Assembly (NCBI RefSeq): GCF_000817815.1
Contig: NZ_JPRD01000079.1
Location: 1-59,439, forward strand
DNA length: 59,439 bases
Direction: 5' to 3'
Source of the DNA: Vibrio owensii CAIM 1854 = LMG 25443
GTDB taxonomy: Bacteria > Pseudomonadota > Gammaproteobacteria > Enterobacterales > Vibrionaceae
A program made the translations under genes and the position numbers. Positions 1 to 9,049 of the stretch are shown here, piece by piece; within the stretch, counting starts at the first letter, position 1; every line of letters begins with the position of its first letter. Under the pieces are notes generated by a model that saw only the letters and a program-made list of their open reading frames with translations, searched no databases and was not told the origin of the DNA.

Positions 1-177
1 GGAGTCCATACATCGAACAGCGAGGGACGAGCGTGATTCAGGATCTACCCACCGAGCGCTATGAAGTTCGAAGGTTATCGCCACTTCCCAGCGAGTTGAT
101 AGCAGATTCCTAGTCTCGCTTAGATTCGCTGGAATGACCCTGACTTTAGTTTATTGCGTCGAACCTAAGTTTTGATA
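1..177. other. Non-coding left edge, possible dispersed repeat
   Basis: No ORF is convincing here. The stretch contains the 7-bp inverted repeat CCAGCGA/TCGCTGG at its centre. From memory its wording resembles a dispersed intergenic repeat of Vibrio chromosomes, but this was not verified. No clear terminator for mesD is visible. Confidence 0.3.
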
Positions 178-1206
178 TTAGCCAGCCAACTCTTTTCGAA
201 TGATCTCTGCGCCTGCGCTGAGTGCATTAAGCTTTGCCGTTGAAACTTCACGAGATAGAGGCGCCATGCCGCAGTTTGTGCATGGGTAAAGTTTGTCGGC
301 ATCGACGTACTTAAGTGCTTCGCGCAGAGTTTTTGCAACCTCTTCTGGTGTTTCAATCTCGTTGGTTGCTACATCAATTGCGCCAACCATCACCTTCTTA
401 CCGCGGATAAGTTCAAGTAGTTCGATAGGTACACGCGAGTTATGACACTCAAGAGAGATAATATCGATGTTGGACTTTTGCAGCTTCGGGAATACTTCTT
501 CGTATTGTCGCCACTCAGTGCCTAACGTCTTCTTCCAATCCGTGTTGGCTTTGATGCCGTAGCCATAGCAGATATGTACTGCAGTTTCGCATTTTAGCCC
601 TTCGATAGCGCGCTCTAAACACGCAATGCCCCACTCGTTCACATCATCAAAGAACACGTTAAACGCGGGCTCATCAAATTGGATAATGTCGACGCCTGCC
701 GCTTCAAGCTCTTTTGCTTCTTGGTTAAGGATCTTTGCAAACTCCCAAGCCAATTTTTCACGGCTACCATAATGATCATCATACAGTGTGTCGATCATCG
801 TCATTGGCCCCGGAAGCGCCCACTTGATCGGTTGTTTGGTTTGCTGACGCAAGAACTTCGCATCTTCTACAAACACAGGTTTGGTTCGGCTCACTGGGCC
901 AACAACCGTCGGTACACTCGCATCATAGCGGTTACGAATGGTCACGGTTTTGCGGTTCTCAAAGTCTACGCCGTTTAGGTGTTCAATAAAGGTAGTCACA
1001 AAGTGTTGGCGAGTTTGTTCACCGTCACTGACAATATCGACCCCTGCCAGTTCTTGCTCTTGTAAAGAGACACGCAGCGCATCACGTTTGCCATCAATCA
1101 ATTCGTCACCTTGCAGTTTCCACGGTGACCAAAGCGTCTCTGGTTTAGCTAGCCAAGAAGGCTTAGGTAAGCTGCCCGCCGTTGACGTCGGTAATAGTGT
1201 TTTCAT
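178..1206 (-). CDS. mesD: Folate-independent methionine synthase MesD (MetE-like core)
   Basis: This is a 342-residue protein matching only the C-terminal catalytic half of cobalamin-independent methionine synthase MetE. The zinc-thiolate ligands are visible: His and Cys in VHICYGYG (about 211-218), a Glu in SLECH, and Cys in YPCTNCG (about 309-315). The N-terminal folate-binding half of MetE is absent. A MetE-core protein directly beside a DUF1852 protein is the hallmark of MesD/MesX, described as an oxygen-dependent methionine synthase pair that does not use methyl-folate; the methyl donor is not settled. I chose the ATG at 1206 because AGGGA lies 7 bases upstream; an ATG at 1212 directly abuts that site. 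It follows mesX by about 30 bases on the same strand, so the two are probably co-transcribed. Confidence 0.88.
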   Translation of the reverse strand: MKTLLPTSTAGSLPKPSWLAKPETLWSPWKLQGDELIDGKRDALRVSLQEQELAGVDIVSDGEQTRQHFVTTFIEHLNGVDFENRKTVTIRNRYDASVPTVVGPVSRTKPVFVEDAKFLRQQTKQPIKWALPGPMTMIDTLYDDHYGSREKLAWEFAKILNQEAKELEAAGVDIIQFDEPAFNVFFDDVNEWGIACLERAIEGLKCETAVHICYGYGIKANTDWKKTLGTEWRQYEEVFPKLQKSNIDIISLECHNSRVPIELLELIRGKKVMVGAIDVATNEIETPEEVAKTLREALKYVDADKLYPCTNCGMAPLSREVSTAKLNALSAGAEIIRKELAG

Positions 1207-1236
1207 CGTCATTCCCTTTTAGATTATCGTTTTCGA

Positions 1237-2211
1237 TTACACGTAATTTGCAGACCATTGCTCAAGGATCGCTTGGTAAGGCTTGATGAAGTGCTCCTCA
1301 GCAAACTTCCCTTGTTCTTTCGCAAGCTGGCTGCGCTCTTCGCGGTCATAAACGATTTGGGTTAACGAGTGATCGAGATTCTTCAAGTTCGGTTGGTAAC
1401 ACTGGCCTGCTACCGCGTTCGCGTTGTAAATCTCTGGGCGATAAATCTTTTGGAACGTCTCCATGGTGCTGATGGTACTGATCAGTTCTAGGTTCGAGTA
1501 GTCATTCAACAAGTCACCGAAGAAGTAGAACGCCAACGGAGCGACACTGTTTGGCGGCATAAAGTAGCGCACCTGTAAGCCCATCTTTTTGAAGTACTGC
1601 TCGGTCAATGACGATTCGTTTGGCTGGTATTCAAAACCCAACACTGGATGCTGGTTGTCAGTACGGCGGTAAACCTTGTTGTCCGACACACTCAAACAAA
1701 TCACTGGCGGCTTTTGGAAATGTTGTTGGTACGATTCCGACTTCACGAACGCTTTAAACAGCTTGCCGTGCAACTCACCAAAATCAGCAGGAATGCTAAA
1801 TTGTGGCTGGTCTTTGTTGTGGTCTAGCAGCAGAACGCTAAAGTCGTAATCGCGCACATAAGAAGAGAAGTTGTTACCGACAATGCCTTCGATACGTTCG
1901 TTGGTTTTGCGGTCAATAATATTGGTTTTAAGCACTTCGATAGAAGGGAATGCCTCACCACTGCCTTGGATATCCATATCCACAGAGATGATTTCCAACT
2001 CGACACTGTAACGATCGCCATTTGGGTTATCCCAATGTGCCAAGGCATTAAAACGATTGTCGATCATTCGCAGTGCATTGCGAAGGTTATTTTGGCGGCT
2101 GTCACCACGAGCTAGGTTGGCAAAATTGGTGGTGATGCGCGTGCTGTCTGATGGTTGGTAGTTCTCATCAAAGCGGATGCTTTTAATAGCAAAGTTGAAA
2201 TCGTTATTCAT
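1237..2211 (-). CDS. mesX: MesX, DUF1852 partner of MesD
   Basis: This 324-residue protein has the look of the DUF1852 family, which travels almost exclusively with short MetE homologues and has been named MesX. Published work on folate-independent methionine synthases found that MesD needs MesX and oxygen for activity. Nothing in the sequence shows a classical cofactor motif, a signal peptide or membrane segments, so it is cytoplasmic. It is the first gene of the probable mesX-mesD operon. The 255-base gap upstream separates it from the LysR gene on the same strand and should hold its promoter. The family assignment is confident; the biochemical role is inferred from family knowledge. Confidence 0.85.
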   Translation of the reverse strand: MNNDFNFAIKSIRFDENYQPSDSTRITTNFANLARGDSRQNNLRNALRMIDNRFNALAHWDNPNGDRYSVELEIISVDMDIQGSGEAFPSIEVLKTNIIDRKTNERIEGIVGNNFSSYVRDYDFSVLLLDHNKDQPQFSIPADFGELHGKLFKAFVKSESYQQHFQKPPVICLSVSDNKVYRRTDNQHPVLGFEYQPNESSLTEQYFKKMGLQVRYFMPPNSVAPLAFYFFGDLLNDYSNLELISTISTMETFQKIYRPEIYNANAVAGQCYQPNLKNLDHSLTQIVYDREERSQLAKEQGKFAEEHFIKPYQAILEQWSANYV

Positions 2212-2466
2212 GGTGAGTTGATATCCTATTTCCTTAGATAAACGCTGACTGATTCCTAACTCTGTTCTTGGGGATGGTTGTGTTTTTTGATTTTCCCAAT
2301 CGTCAGTGTGTGCAGCGTTTACTTCGAAAATTCAGTTCAAAAACAGCTGTCACAGTGCCTAACACCAGAGCAGTCTGTTTTTTATACTTGCTTCGTTACT
2401 TGAATAACATTGGTAATACTTCACGTTGAACATGAAGGAATTTCATGGTTTGAGGAAAAAACCTAT

Positions 2467-3342
2467 CTAGTGTGCGTTACGCATACAGTCGATAAAGACT
2501 TCCATTGCAGGCGTAACACACTTTCCGGCATGGTAACCACACAGCGGTTTGATCATTTGCGGTGCATCGGTAAACGCGAGCTCTTGCAGACTGCCCTCTT
2601 GCAGTTCTTTTTCAACAGTGAAACGAGGCAGATACGAGATACCGATATTACTCTCTACACAGTTTTGGATGGTGTTAATGCTGCTCAGCTCAATCATGTT
2701 ATCGATGCTGATGTTGCGCTCTTGGATGATGCTCTCAAAAGTCTGACGGAAAAGGCACTTAGGACCATTGCTGATGAATCCCAATTCAATGTGTTGATCC
2801 CTTTTCTGTAAATCCAATCCTGTTAAAAGCGGGGAAGCAACAAGGACTAACGGCTCTTGTTCAAACTCATGTACCTTGAGTGCATCATCATTACCGACAC
2901 GGTAAAACACACCCAAATCGGCTTTATCAGCAATCAATTCATCACGAATCTTATAGCAGTTTTGTGATTGCAGAGAGAGCCTTACCTTCGGCGCTCGTAT
3001 TCTGAATTCCTTCAAAACATTGGCCATTTTATAAGCGAGCTGAGTTTCTGCGATTAAAACCTTCAACTCCCCTGTCGGCTCAGAACTCTCTTGTTGTGCC
3101 GTGCCTTCAATGTTTTCCATCACTCGTGCGAGCTCATAAACGTACGGAAGGATCTTTTCTCCTGCCTGAGTCAGCACCATTTTTCGGCCGATCTTTTCGA
3201 ACAACTGTAATGAGAGATCTTGTTCTAACTGTTTGATCTGAAAGGTCACTGTCGACTGAGTGCAATAAAGCTTTTGCGATGCTTTAAGAAACGAGCCTTC
3301 CTCAACAATGGTTTTAAACGTAAGGAAACGCTTTAGATTCAT
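2467..3342 (-). CDS. LysR-family transcriptional regulator
   Basis: This is a typical 291-residue LysR regulator. The winged helix-turn-helix occupies about residues 1-60 (LKRFLTFKTIVEEGSF... CTQSTVTFQIKQLE), and the periplasmic-binding-like effector domain follows. The ATG at 3342 is preferred over the upstream TTG because AGGAG sits 7 bases before it. It is divergent from a LysE-family exporter 113 bases away, the usual arrangement for a LysR protein that controls an amino-acid exporter. It is also directly upstream of mesXD on the same strand, so control of methionine-related genes is possible. It does not look like MetR. The effector cannot be read from the sequence. Confidence 0.85.
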   Translation of the reverse strand: MNLKRFLTFKTIVEEGSFLKASQKLYCTQSTVTFQIKQLEQDLSLQLFEKIGRKMVLTQAGEKILPYVYELARVMENIEGTAQQESSEPTGELKVLIAETQLAYKMANVLKEFRIRAPKVRLSLQSQNCYKIRDELIADKADLGVFYRVGNDDALKVHEFEQEPLVLVASPLLTGLDLQKRDQHIELGFISNGPKCLFRQTFESIIQERNISIDNMIELSSINTIQNCVESNIGISYLPRFTVEKELQEGSLQELAFTDAPQMIKPLCGYHAGKCVTPAMEVFIDCMRNAH

Positions 3343-3454
3343 GACCAAACTCCTAACTGAATAGTTCGAAAAGTTAAAACTCTTAGTTTAAAGATATTCA
3401 ATTTTTTAATTAATTAACGCGAAGTATAGTGCACAAAAAACAGGAGAGATAGAG

Positions 3455-4039
3455 ATGAGTGCCATCTACACCGCATTTTTCACCTACGTCATCATTACTT
3501 CGATCACGCCGGGTCCCAACAACATTTTGTCGCTCAGTGTTGCAACACAGCACGGGCTAAAGCGATCTACCAACGTCATTTCTGGGATGTTCTGCGGCTA
3601 TATTGTTTTGATGCTGCTGTGTGGCGTTTTCACTTACCACATGGTCAGCCTGCTTCCTGTGATTACACCTTGGCTCACATGGGTGGGTGCGGCTTACATC
3701 ATCTGGTTAGCTTGGGGAATTGCGACAAGTGATATCAAAACCGCATCACAAGATTCTGAGGGCATCACTTTCTTGACGGGCTTTGGTTTGCAGTTCGTAA
3801 ACGTGAAAATCATTCTGTACGGCGTAACATCCATCTCGACGTTTGTGTTGCCTTACACACAAAACATCTACTGGATCTTGGCCACCAGCCTAGTGCTCGC
3901 ATTTATTGCATTGGCGAGCAACTTAATCTGGGCTATTGCAGGCAAACTTCTTCAATCGCAATTCCAGAAGTATGGCAAAGCGATCAATATGACTTTAGCG
4001 GCGACACTGCTTTACTGCGCGGTACAGTCGTTTGTTTAA
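3455..4039 (+). CDS. LysE/RhtB-family amino-acid exporter
   Basis: This 194-residue integral membrane protein has about six hydrophobic segments and the family signature TPGPNN near residues 17-22. LysE/RhtB proteins export amino acids such as lysine, arginine, threonine, homoserine lactone or leucine across the inner membrane using the proton gradient. A GGAGAGAT site lies just before the ATG. It is divergently transcribed from the LysR gene, which probably controls it. The substrate is unknown; the nearby methionine synthase genes make methionine or a related amino acid an interesting but untested guess. Confidence 0.85.
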   Translation: MSAIYTAFFTYVIITSITPGPNNILSLSVATQHGLKRSTNVISGMFCGYIVLMLLCGVFTYHMVSLLPVITPWLTWVGAAYIIWLAWGIATSDIKTASQDSEGITFLTGFGLQFVNVKIILYGVTSISTFVLPYTQNIYWILATSLVLAFIALASNLIWAIAGKLLQSQFQKYGKAINMTLAATLLYCAVQSFV

Positions 4040-4173
4040 GGAAAAGGCTAGATATTCTGTTTAAGCCGAAGGGCTTAGTCCGTAAAATTCTAAGAAATGT
4101 TCGTAGCTGAATAAATGGAGAAGTGTCGCACTTCTGACTTAAATTCGTGCGCCCCCTTTAAACAATAGAAGTA

Positions 4174-4202
4174 ATGAACAGGCTTCGAAACAGCCTGTTC
4201 AT
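4174..4202. terminator. Strong hairpin after LysE gene
   Basis: The arms ATGAACAGGCT and AGCCTGTTCAT are perfectly complementary over 11 bp around a 7-base loop. There is no U-run on either side, so it is not a textbook intrinsic terminator. It sits between the convergent LysE gene and the AT-rich gene at 4248-6020. Confidence 0.45.
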
Positions 4203-4247
4203 ACACAATATCAGGCATTAAAATCTGTATTGAACTGTTAGATTGAC

Positions 4248-6020
4248 CTATGGTTTACACAATATATGAGCCTGAACACCAAAATCTTTGCATGAACTGA
4301 TGAACGTATTTATTAACCATATCAACTGGATATAGTGTGGCTTACACTTTTGTCCCAACGCCAATTTATTCAACTCTTTTTCTAGTTTCTTTTTACTCAA
4401 AAATGGCGTCGCAAGTATGATTTTTTTTATAGCATTTGGGTTTTGATTAACTGATTCAAGCGCATCGGAAATCTGTGTCCAGCTATTAGCGCCAATAACT
4501 CTGGGAATATTTGTACCTTCATAGTGTTTACTCCACTTACTGTCATACTTACTCTTATATAAGAGTGTTTCAGTTTGAGTTCGACCAATATTTTTCAATG
4601 CCTGGGCAACCACATCATGGAAAGCACTAGCACCATATGCCTCATGTTTAACAAACTTAGAGTGTATAAATGAAATAGACGGAATAACACTTTTTGTGTC
4701 TATGACAATATGGTCAGCCCATTCATCGTTCATGTCATCACAAATAATAACGCTCTGATTTTTACAATATTGATCTTCTACTTTTCTAAATAGCGAGGTT
4801 GGCGGGAACCTATCTAAGCTAGACGCATGAGGTTTCTCTTTTTCACTCTTGATACCATTAAAGTCATAACTATCATCAAATACTTTGAGTATTGACGGTA
4901 TATTATTTATTAACTTCTTATCTTGGAAGCATGACTTAGAATAGTATGAATACTCTGGAGAATCGAATACTGCAGAGAATGGTTTCTCTCTATTTATGTA
5001 CTTACCTAAGGTATAGTGACCAACACCATCCTCTATTATCGTTATGTTATCAAGAATGCTATTTCTAATCGTAATCAAGTTCTTAGAATAGGTTATTTTT
5101 CCGGTCAGGATCTGACCTTTAAATTTAATAAAACCTCCGCATACCAATATGGGAGACTTAATTTTATTGAAGAGGTTATTAATTTCTTTAGTTGTTAGAC
5201 TCTTATTACCCGCTTTTAATAGCTTGACAGTTCCTTCAGAGAACTTATTTTCTATTTCACTTAAGTCTATTAGGATGGCAACTACTTGATGACCTAAATC
5301 CATGATATCCTTCAGGCATATAGGTGACGCGAAATTACTAAAAAACTCACTTTCCCTAGTAGTTGCCTTAATTTCATTTTTAATTTCAACAACCCAATCA
5401 ATGAGACCTTCAAACTCTGATTTTTTATCTCGATGGCTGACTCTAGAAGTGCTTGGTGTTAACGTGTAAGAGTCCTCCCCTACTTTCATTCTGAAATTGC
5501 TAGGAATTGAACGACTAGACGAATTGGATGATATAATTCCATTTAAACTTTTAGCCTCCAATGAGCGAGCTCTTATCACGGCATTAGATATACTCATACT
5601 TTTCATAGTTACACGTTCATATTCAGGTTTTTTATTACCATGAAAATGACAAAATATTTCATAATCAAATTCTTCTATGAAAGAAGAAAAATATTTATCT
5701 AGTGAGTCAATATATTTTTTAAAAATAACTAACACATCATCACATTCGATTAGAAGTAAATATGCATACTTTTTTTCTTTGATATTAGTTCCTGATAAAA
5801 AAGAAGGTTCTGCTTCAATTTTATAGGCAATAGAAGAGTATAAAACTTCATTTCCTAAGATCGTTTTATAACTATCCTTTATTTTTCTACTATCTTTCAG
5901 ATAGTTTCCTACACGTTCTTTAGACACATCTTTAAATGTATCTATAATAGACTCTTTAGTAAGCGGTTTCTTCAAAATATAAAACTGAGCATTCTTACTA
6001 AGACTTAAATAATTAATCAT
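4248..6020 (-). CDS. AT-rich orphan protein with nuclease-like C-terminus, possible defence gene
   Basis: I do not recognise this 590-residue protein with certainty. It has no signal peptide and no transmembrane segments, and it is rich in Lys, Ser, Ile and Asn. The gene is clearly more AT-rich than its neighbours, a sign of acquisition. Around residues 430-500 it reads DDMNDEWADHIVID, then FIHSKF, then GASAFHDVVAQALKNIGR. The spacing of acidic residues followed by HxK resembles a variant PD-(D/E)xK nuclease core, and similar phrases occur in proteins of phage-defence islands, but this is inference. AGGAT lies about 9 bases before the ATG. It stands alone between ordinary Vibrio genes, with no transposase or integrase nearby. 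Confidence 0.6.
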   Translation of the reverse strand: MINYLSLSKNAQFYILKKPLTKESIIDTFKDVSKERVGNYLKDSRKIKDSYKTILGNEVLYSSIAYKIEAEPSFLSGTNIKEKKYAYLLLIECDDVLVIFKKYIDSLDKYFSSFIEEFDYEIFCHFHGNKKPEYERVTMKSMSISNAVIRARSLEAKSLNGIISSNSSSRSIPSNFRMKVGEDSYTLTPSTSRVSHRDKKSEFEGLIDWVVEIKNEIKATTRESEFFSNFASPICLKDIMDLGHQVVAILIDLSEIENKFSEGTVKLLKAGNKSLTTKEINNLFNKIKSPILVCGGFIKFKGQILTGKITYSKNLITIRNSILDNITIIEDGVGHYTLGKYINREKPFSAVFDSPEYSYYSKSCFQDKKLINNIPSILKVFDDSYDFNGIKSEKEKPHASSLDRFPPTSLFRKVEDQYCKNQSVIICDDMNDEWADHIVIDTKSVIPSISFIHSKFVKHEAYGASAFHDVVAQALKNIGRTQTETLLYKSKYDSKWSKHYEGTNIPRVIGANSWTQISDALESVNQNPNAIKKIILATPFLSKKKLEKELNKLALGQKCKPHYIQLIWLINTFISSCKDFGVQAHILCKP

Positions 6021-6378
6021 TTACTAAGATCCTATGTTAACGACTAGATTCTAAAAATTGTCTTAACATGAAGTGGAGAAGTTAGCCTTATTGAACCACA
6101 CACTGACTTTCAAAGGCCAAATGTGCAAACATCATAACATCAACAATCAAACTTAGTTGCATATTAATTAAAGTTCTTTTGAGATTAATTTTGATTTAAA
6201 TCAATTAGTTGAAAAATTTTTGGCTTTTGCACGCAGCTAAAAAACCAAGTTTAATGCTGTCACCGTAAGAATGGATAGCGCTCTACAGAACATAGTTCAG
6301 TACGGAGCTTCCCCCTCCTTCCCTTTTCCACCACTTTCAACGATACTCTTGCGCCCTATTGTTCAGTTGGAAAACTTC
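6021..6378. other. AT-rich intergenic region with candidate FNR box
   Basis: This is the divergent region between the AT-rich orphan gene and the exonuclease gene. It holds one notable element, a perfect TTGAT-N4-ATCAA palindrome at 6191-6204. No further ORF or terminator was seen. Confidence 0.5.
6191..6204. promoter_or_regulatory. Perfect FNR-type box TTGATTTAAATCAA
   Basis: The 14-base sequence matches the FNR/Anr consensus TTGATNNNNATCAA exactly. It lies between two divergent genes, 67 bases before the longer exonuclease start and 187 bases before the orphan gene. Such AT-rich palindromes arise by chance in AT-rich DNA, so function is unproven. Confidence 0.4.
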
Positions 6379-6993
6379 ATGCCTCAAGCTAACTCCGTTG
6401 TCGTACTCGACTTTGAAACCACAGGTCTGTCTCCGAATATGGGTGATCGCGCGATTGAAATCGGTGCGGTTAAGATCGTTGATGGTGAAGTGGTCGATAG
6501 TTTTCAGCAACTTATGAATCCTGGCTTTCGTGTTAGCTCATTCATTGAGGGTTACACTGGCATTACCAATAACATGCTCCGCACAGCGCCGAGCTGCGAT
6601 GAAGTGATGGCATCGTTCAGTGAATTTATTGCGGGAGAGAATCTTATCGCGCACAACGCATCGTTCGATAAGCGATTTCTGGATGCAGAACTAGAACGAA
6701 TCGACTGCGGTTATTCTGGCGAGTTCGCGTGTTCTTTATTGGTGGCAAGACGCCTGATTCAAGACGCACCGTCACACAAGCTTGGTGAGTTGGTTCGTTA
6801 TAAGAACATTGAAAACGACGGAGTATTCCACCGCGCCTTAGCCGATGCACAAGTAACAGCAAAACTGTGGCTACTTATGGTAGAAGAGCTTGAACAATCG
6901 GGCATTGCAGCGCCAAGCTTCAAGTTTATGCAGACGGTAAGTAAGACAGCAAAAGGTAAAGTGGATCAGCTACTGGCTAAAAGCCGCGCTTAA
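6379..6993 (+). CDS. DnaQ-like 3'-5' exonuclease
   Basis: This is a DEDDh-type exonuclease of the DnaQ/PolC-epsilon family. Exo I is VVLDFETTG near the start, Exo II is LIAHNASFDKRF, and Exo III is HRALADAQVT with the catalytic His. These enzymes remove nucleotides from 3' ends in DNA repair or proofreading. The protein has only the nuclease domain, with no GIY-YIG or BRCT extension, about 204 residues from this ATG. An in-frame ATG at 6271 would add 36 residues (MDSALQN...) that do not look like part of the fold; neither start has a strong ribosome-binding site, so the start is uncertain. It is a single gene, convergent with the efflux operon. Confidence 0.82.
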   Translation: MPQANSVVVLDFETTGLSPNMGDRAIEIGAVKIVDGEVVDSFQQLMNPGFRVSSFIEGYTGITNNMLRTAPSCDEVMASFSEFIAGENLIAHNASFDKRFLDAELERIDCGYSGEFACSLLVARRLIQDAPSHKLGELVRYKNIENDGVFHRALADAQVTAKLWLLMVEELEQSGIAAPSFKFMQTVSKTAKGKVDQLLAKSRA

Positions 6994-7048
6994 TCCACTC
7001 GGATACTCACGCTTTATCGTTCGAGAGTTTATCTCCAATGCAGGGGCG

Positions 7049-7741
7049 CTATTGCGGCACTCTATCCGAAATCACCTTCCCATCTTTGATGGTAATGATG
7101 CGCTTGGTGCGCTCTGCTAGGGCGTTATCGTGCGTCACGATGATTAACGTTCTTCCCTCGGCGTGGAGTTGATTGAACAAGGCTTCAATCTCTGCGCCGG
7201 ATTTCGAATCCAATGCCCCTGTAGGTTCATCCGCTAAGATGATTTGCGGATCGTTGACCAAGGCTCTTGCAATTGCGACCCTTTGTTTTTGACCGCCAGA
7301 AAGCTGGTTTGGTTTGTGGTCGAGACGCTCCCCTAACCCCACTTGTTCTAACAGCTTCGCGGCACGTTGACGGCGTTCTTTGGCTTTGATGCCAGAGTAA
7401 ACTAACGGCAGCGCCACGTTATCCAACGCTGTCGCGTATTCCAACAAGTTAAAGCTTTGGAAGACAAACCCTATCTTTTGGTTGCGAATGCCCGCTAGGT
7501 CGTTCGCACTTAAACTTGCCACGTTTTGACCACCCAGTTGGTACTCGCCATCGGTTGGTTTATCTAAGCAGCCGAGCATATTCATTAGCGTTGATTTACC
7601 CGAGCCAGACGGGCCAAGAATCGAAAGAAACTCACCTTGATTGATGGTTAAGTCTACACCGTCTAGCGCACGTACTTCCGCCTCTCCGCTTGAGTAGTAT
7701 TTGCAGATGTTGGTTAGCTCAACAAGTGGTTTGTTCGACAT
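7049..7741 (-). CDS. ABC transporter ATPase, MacB/LolD type
   Basis: This 230-residue ATPase has Walker A GPSGSGKST, the signature LSGGQKQRVAIARAL, Walker B IILADEPTGALD and the H-loop VTHD. It belongs to the MacB/LolD/SalX group that works with four-transmembrane permeases. I chose the ATG at 7741, which has GGAG 5 bases upstream; a longer ORF begins with GTG at 7771 and overlaps the preceding stop. It is the last gene of the HlyD-TolC-permease-permease-ATPase operon. The ATPase is separate here, whereas classical MacB carries it fused to the permease. Confidence 0.92.
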   Translation of the reverse strand: MSNKPLVELTNICKYYSSGEAEVRALDGVDLTINQGEFLSILGPSGSGKSTLMNMLGCLDKPTDGEYQLGGQNVASLSANDLAGIRNQKIGFVFQSFNLLEYATALDNVALPLVYSGIKAKERRQRAAKLLEQVGLGERLDHKPNQLSGGQKQRVAIARALVNDPQIILADEPTGALDSKSGAEIEALFNQLHAEGRTLIIVTHDNALAERTKRIITIKDGKVISDRVPQ

Positions 7742-7763
7742 CTTCTCTCCAGAATTCTTATTA

Positions 7764-9047
7764 TTATTCACTTTGCAGTGCCTCCAACGGGCTCACTTTG
7801 GCAGCTCGGTTTGCAGGCAACCAAGCGGATGCAACACCGATGATCACCAAGGTGGTAATCACAATCGCAACAACAATCCATGATAGCTCTGGGACAGGTT
7901 TGCCAAGGTGTTCATAGAATACGTTGCCTTCTAGGTTGATGGCGCTGATTGCCGATACCAAGGCGTAAGTCACGCCTAATCCCAACACGCCACCTAACAT
8001 CATGGTCATCAGTGATTGCACCAAGTAGTGCAAGCGAATCGCCGTTGGCGTAGCACCAACCGCCATTCGCACGCCGATGTCTCGGGTTGAACGTTTCACA
8101 GTCGCGTACATAACGTTGGCGATCCCCACACCCGCTACGGCAAGGGTGACAAAACCGATGATGCCAAGGAAGCTTTGCAGGCCAATCAAAAACTGCTGCA
8201 TGCTTTTCTGTTTGAGGAACATGTCTTCCACTTGCACCACTTGATCATCGCTGACACTAGCACCATGCTTGCGAGCAATGACTTGGCGAATGGTCTCTGC
8301 GAGCTTTTTGCGGTCAGTGTTGGCTTGTGGCTCGACGTTGATGCCACCAATATCGCCATTAGTATGAAAGCGCTGCCACGTTGCTAACGGCACAAAGCTG
8401 GAGTAGTTGATTTGGTCACCCTGCTCAATCTCGGCACTGCTCTTCTTCAATACACCAATCACGGTGAACTCTTCACTGCCAATCTTGACCTTTTCCCCCA
8501 CGGGGTCGGTTTGCAGTGTCACTGGCGCGAACCAGCTGAAGTCATCGACAGGGTTAAACAAGTCAGCCGCGAGCGAATAACCCAATACGACTACTTTGCG
8601 CATTTGCTTTTGATCAAGTGGGTTTAACCAACGTCCGCCATCCATTGGCGTTAGGTTGGTCATTGATGCAAAGTCTGTAGTAACGGCTAATGGTTCTTGC
8701 CATGAGCCTCGGTCACCAACGGTAATACGCTCATTCCAAATTGCGGTCGGTGCAACGCTCTTCACTTCTGGAAGGGCTTTAACCACATCGGTATCGTCGA
8801 CTTTTAAGGTTAAGAATTTGCCTTGGTGAAAAGCGCCATAATCGACCGTCGCCATACCACCCGTTAAGTAAATCAGATTCCCATTACCATTTTGCGCAGT
8901 TCTTAATACGCCCTGACGAATGCCCTCGCCCACGGCCAGCATCGCGGCGATACACAAGGTCGCCCATGCCACAGCAAGAATGGTTAAACCTAAGCGAAGC
9001 TTTTCTGCCGCCATTTCCTGAAAGATTTGTCTCATTGGTAGCAACAT
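7764..9047 (-). CDS. MacB-type ABC permease (second of pair)
   Basis: This 427-residue permease has an N-terminal transmembrane helix, a large periplasmic MacB-PCD domain (roughly residues 40-280), then three C-terminal helices with the FtsX signature. The ORF extends 49 codons upstream, but that part overlaps the preceding gene. The ATG at 9047 starts 2 bases after the stop of that gene and gives the typical MLLPMRQIF start. It should pair with the permease at 9050-10264 and the ATPase at 7049 to form a heterodimeric mechanotransmission pump in the inner membrane. The substrate is unknown. Confidence 0.88.
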   Translation of the reverse strand: MLLPMRQIFQEMAAEKLRLGLTILAVAWATLCIAAMLAVGEGIRQGVLRTAQNGNGNLIYLTGGMATVDYGAFHQGKFLTLKVDDTDVVKALPEVKSVAPTAIWNERITVGDRGSWQEPLAVTTDFASMTNLTPMDGGRWLNPLDQKQMRKVVVLGYSLAADLFNPVDDFSWFAPVTLQTDPVGEKVKIGSEEFTVIGVLKKSSAEIEQGDQINYSSFVPLATWQRFHTNGDIGGINVEPQANTDRKKLAETIRQVIARKHGASVSDDQVVQVEDMFLKQKSMQQFLIGLQSFLGIIGFVTLAVAGVGIANVMYATVKRSTRDIGVRMAVGATPTAIRLHYLVQSLMTMMLGGVLGLGVTYALVSAISAINLEGNVFYEHLGKPVPELSWIVVAIVITTLVIIGVASAWLPANRAAKVSPLEALQSE

Positions 9048-9049
9048 GA

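Noticed and set aside
2410..2811. Plus-strand ORF opposite the LysR gene
   Set aside because: It is the complement of a clear LysR regulator and has no recognisable domain.
4174..4202. CRISPR repeat or attachment site
   Set aside because: The palindrome occurs once here, without spaced repeats or an integrase; it is better described as a gene-end hairpin.
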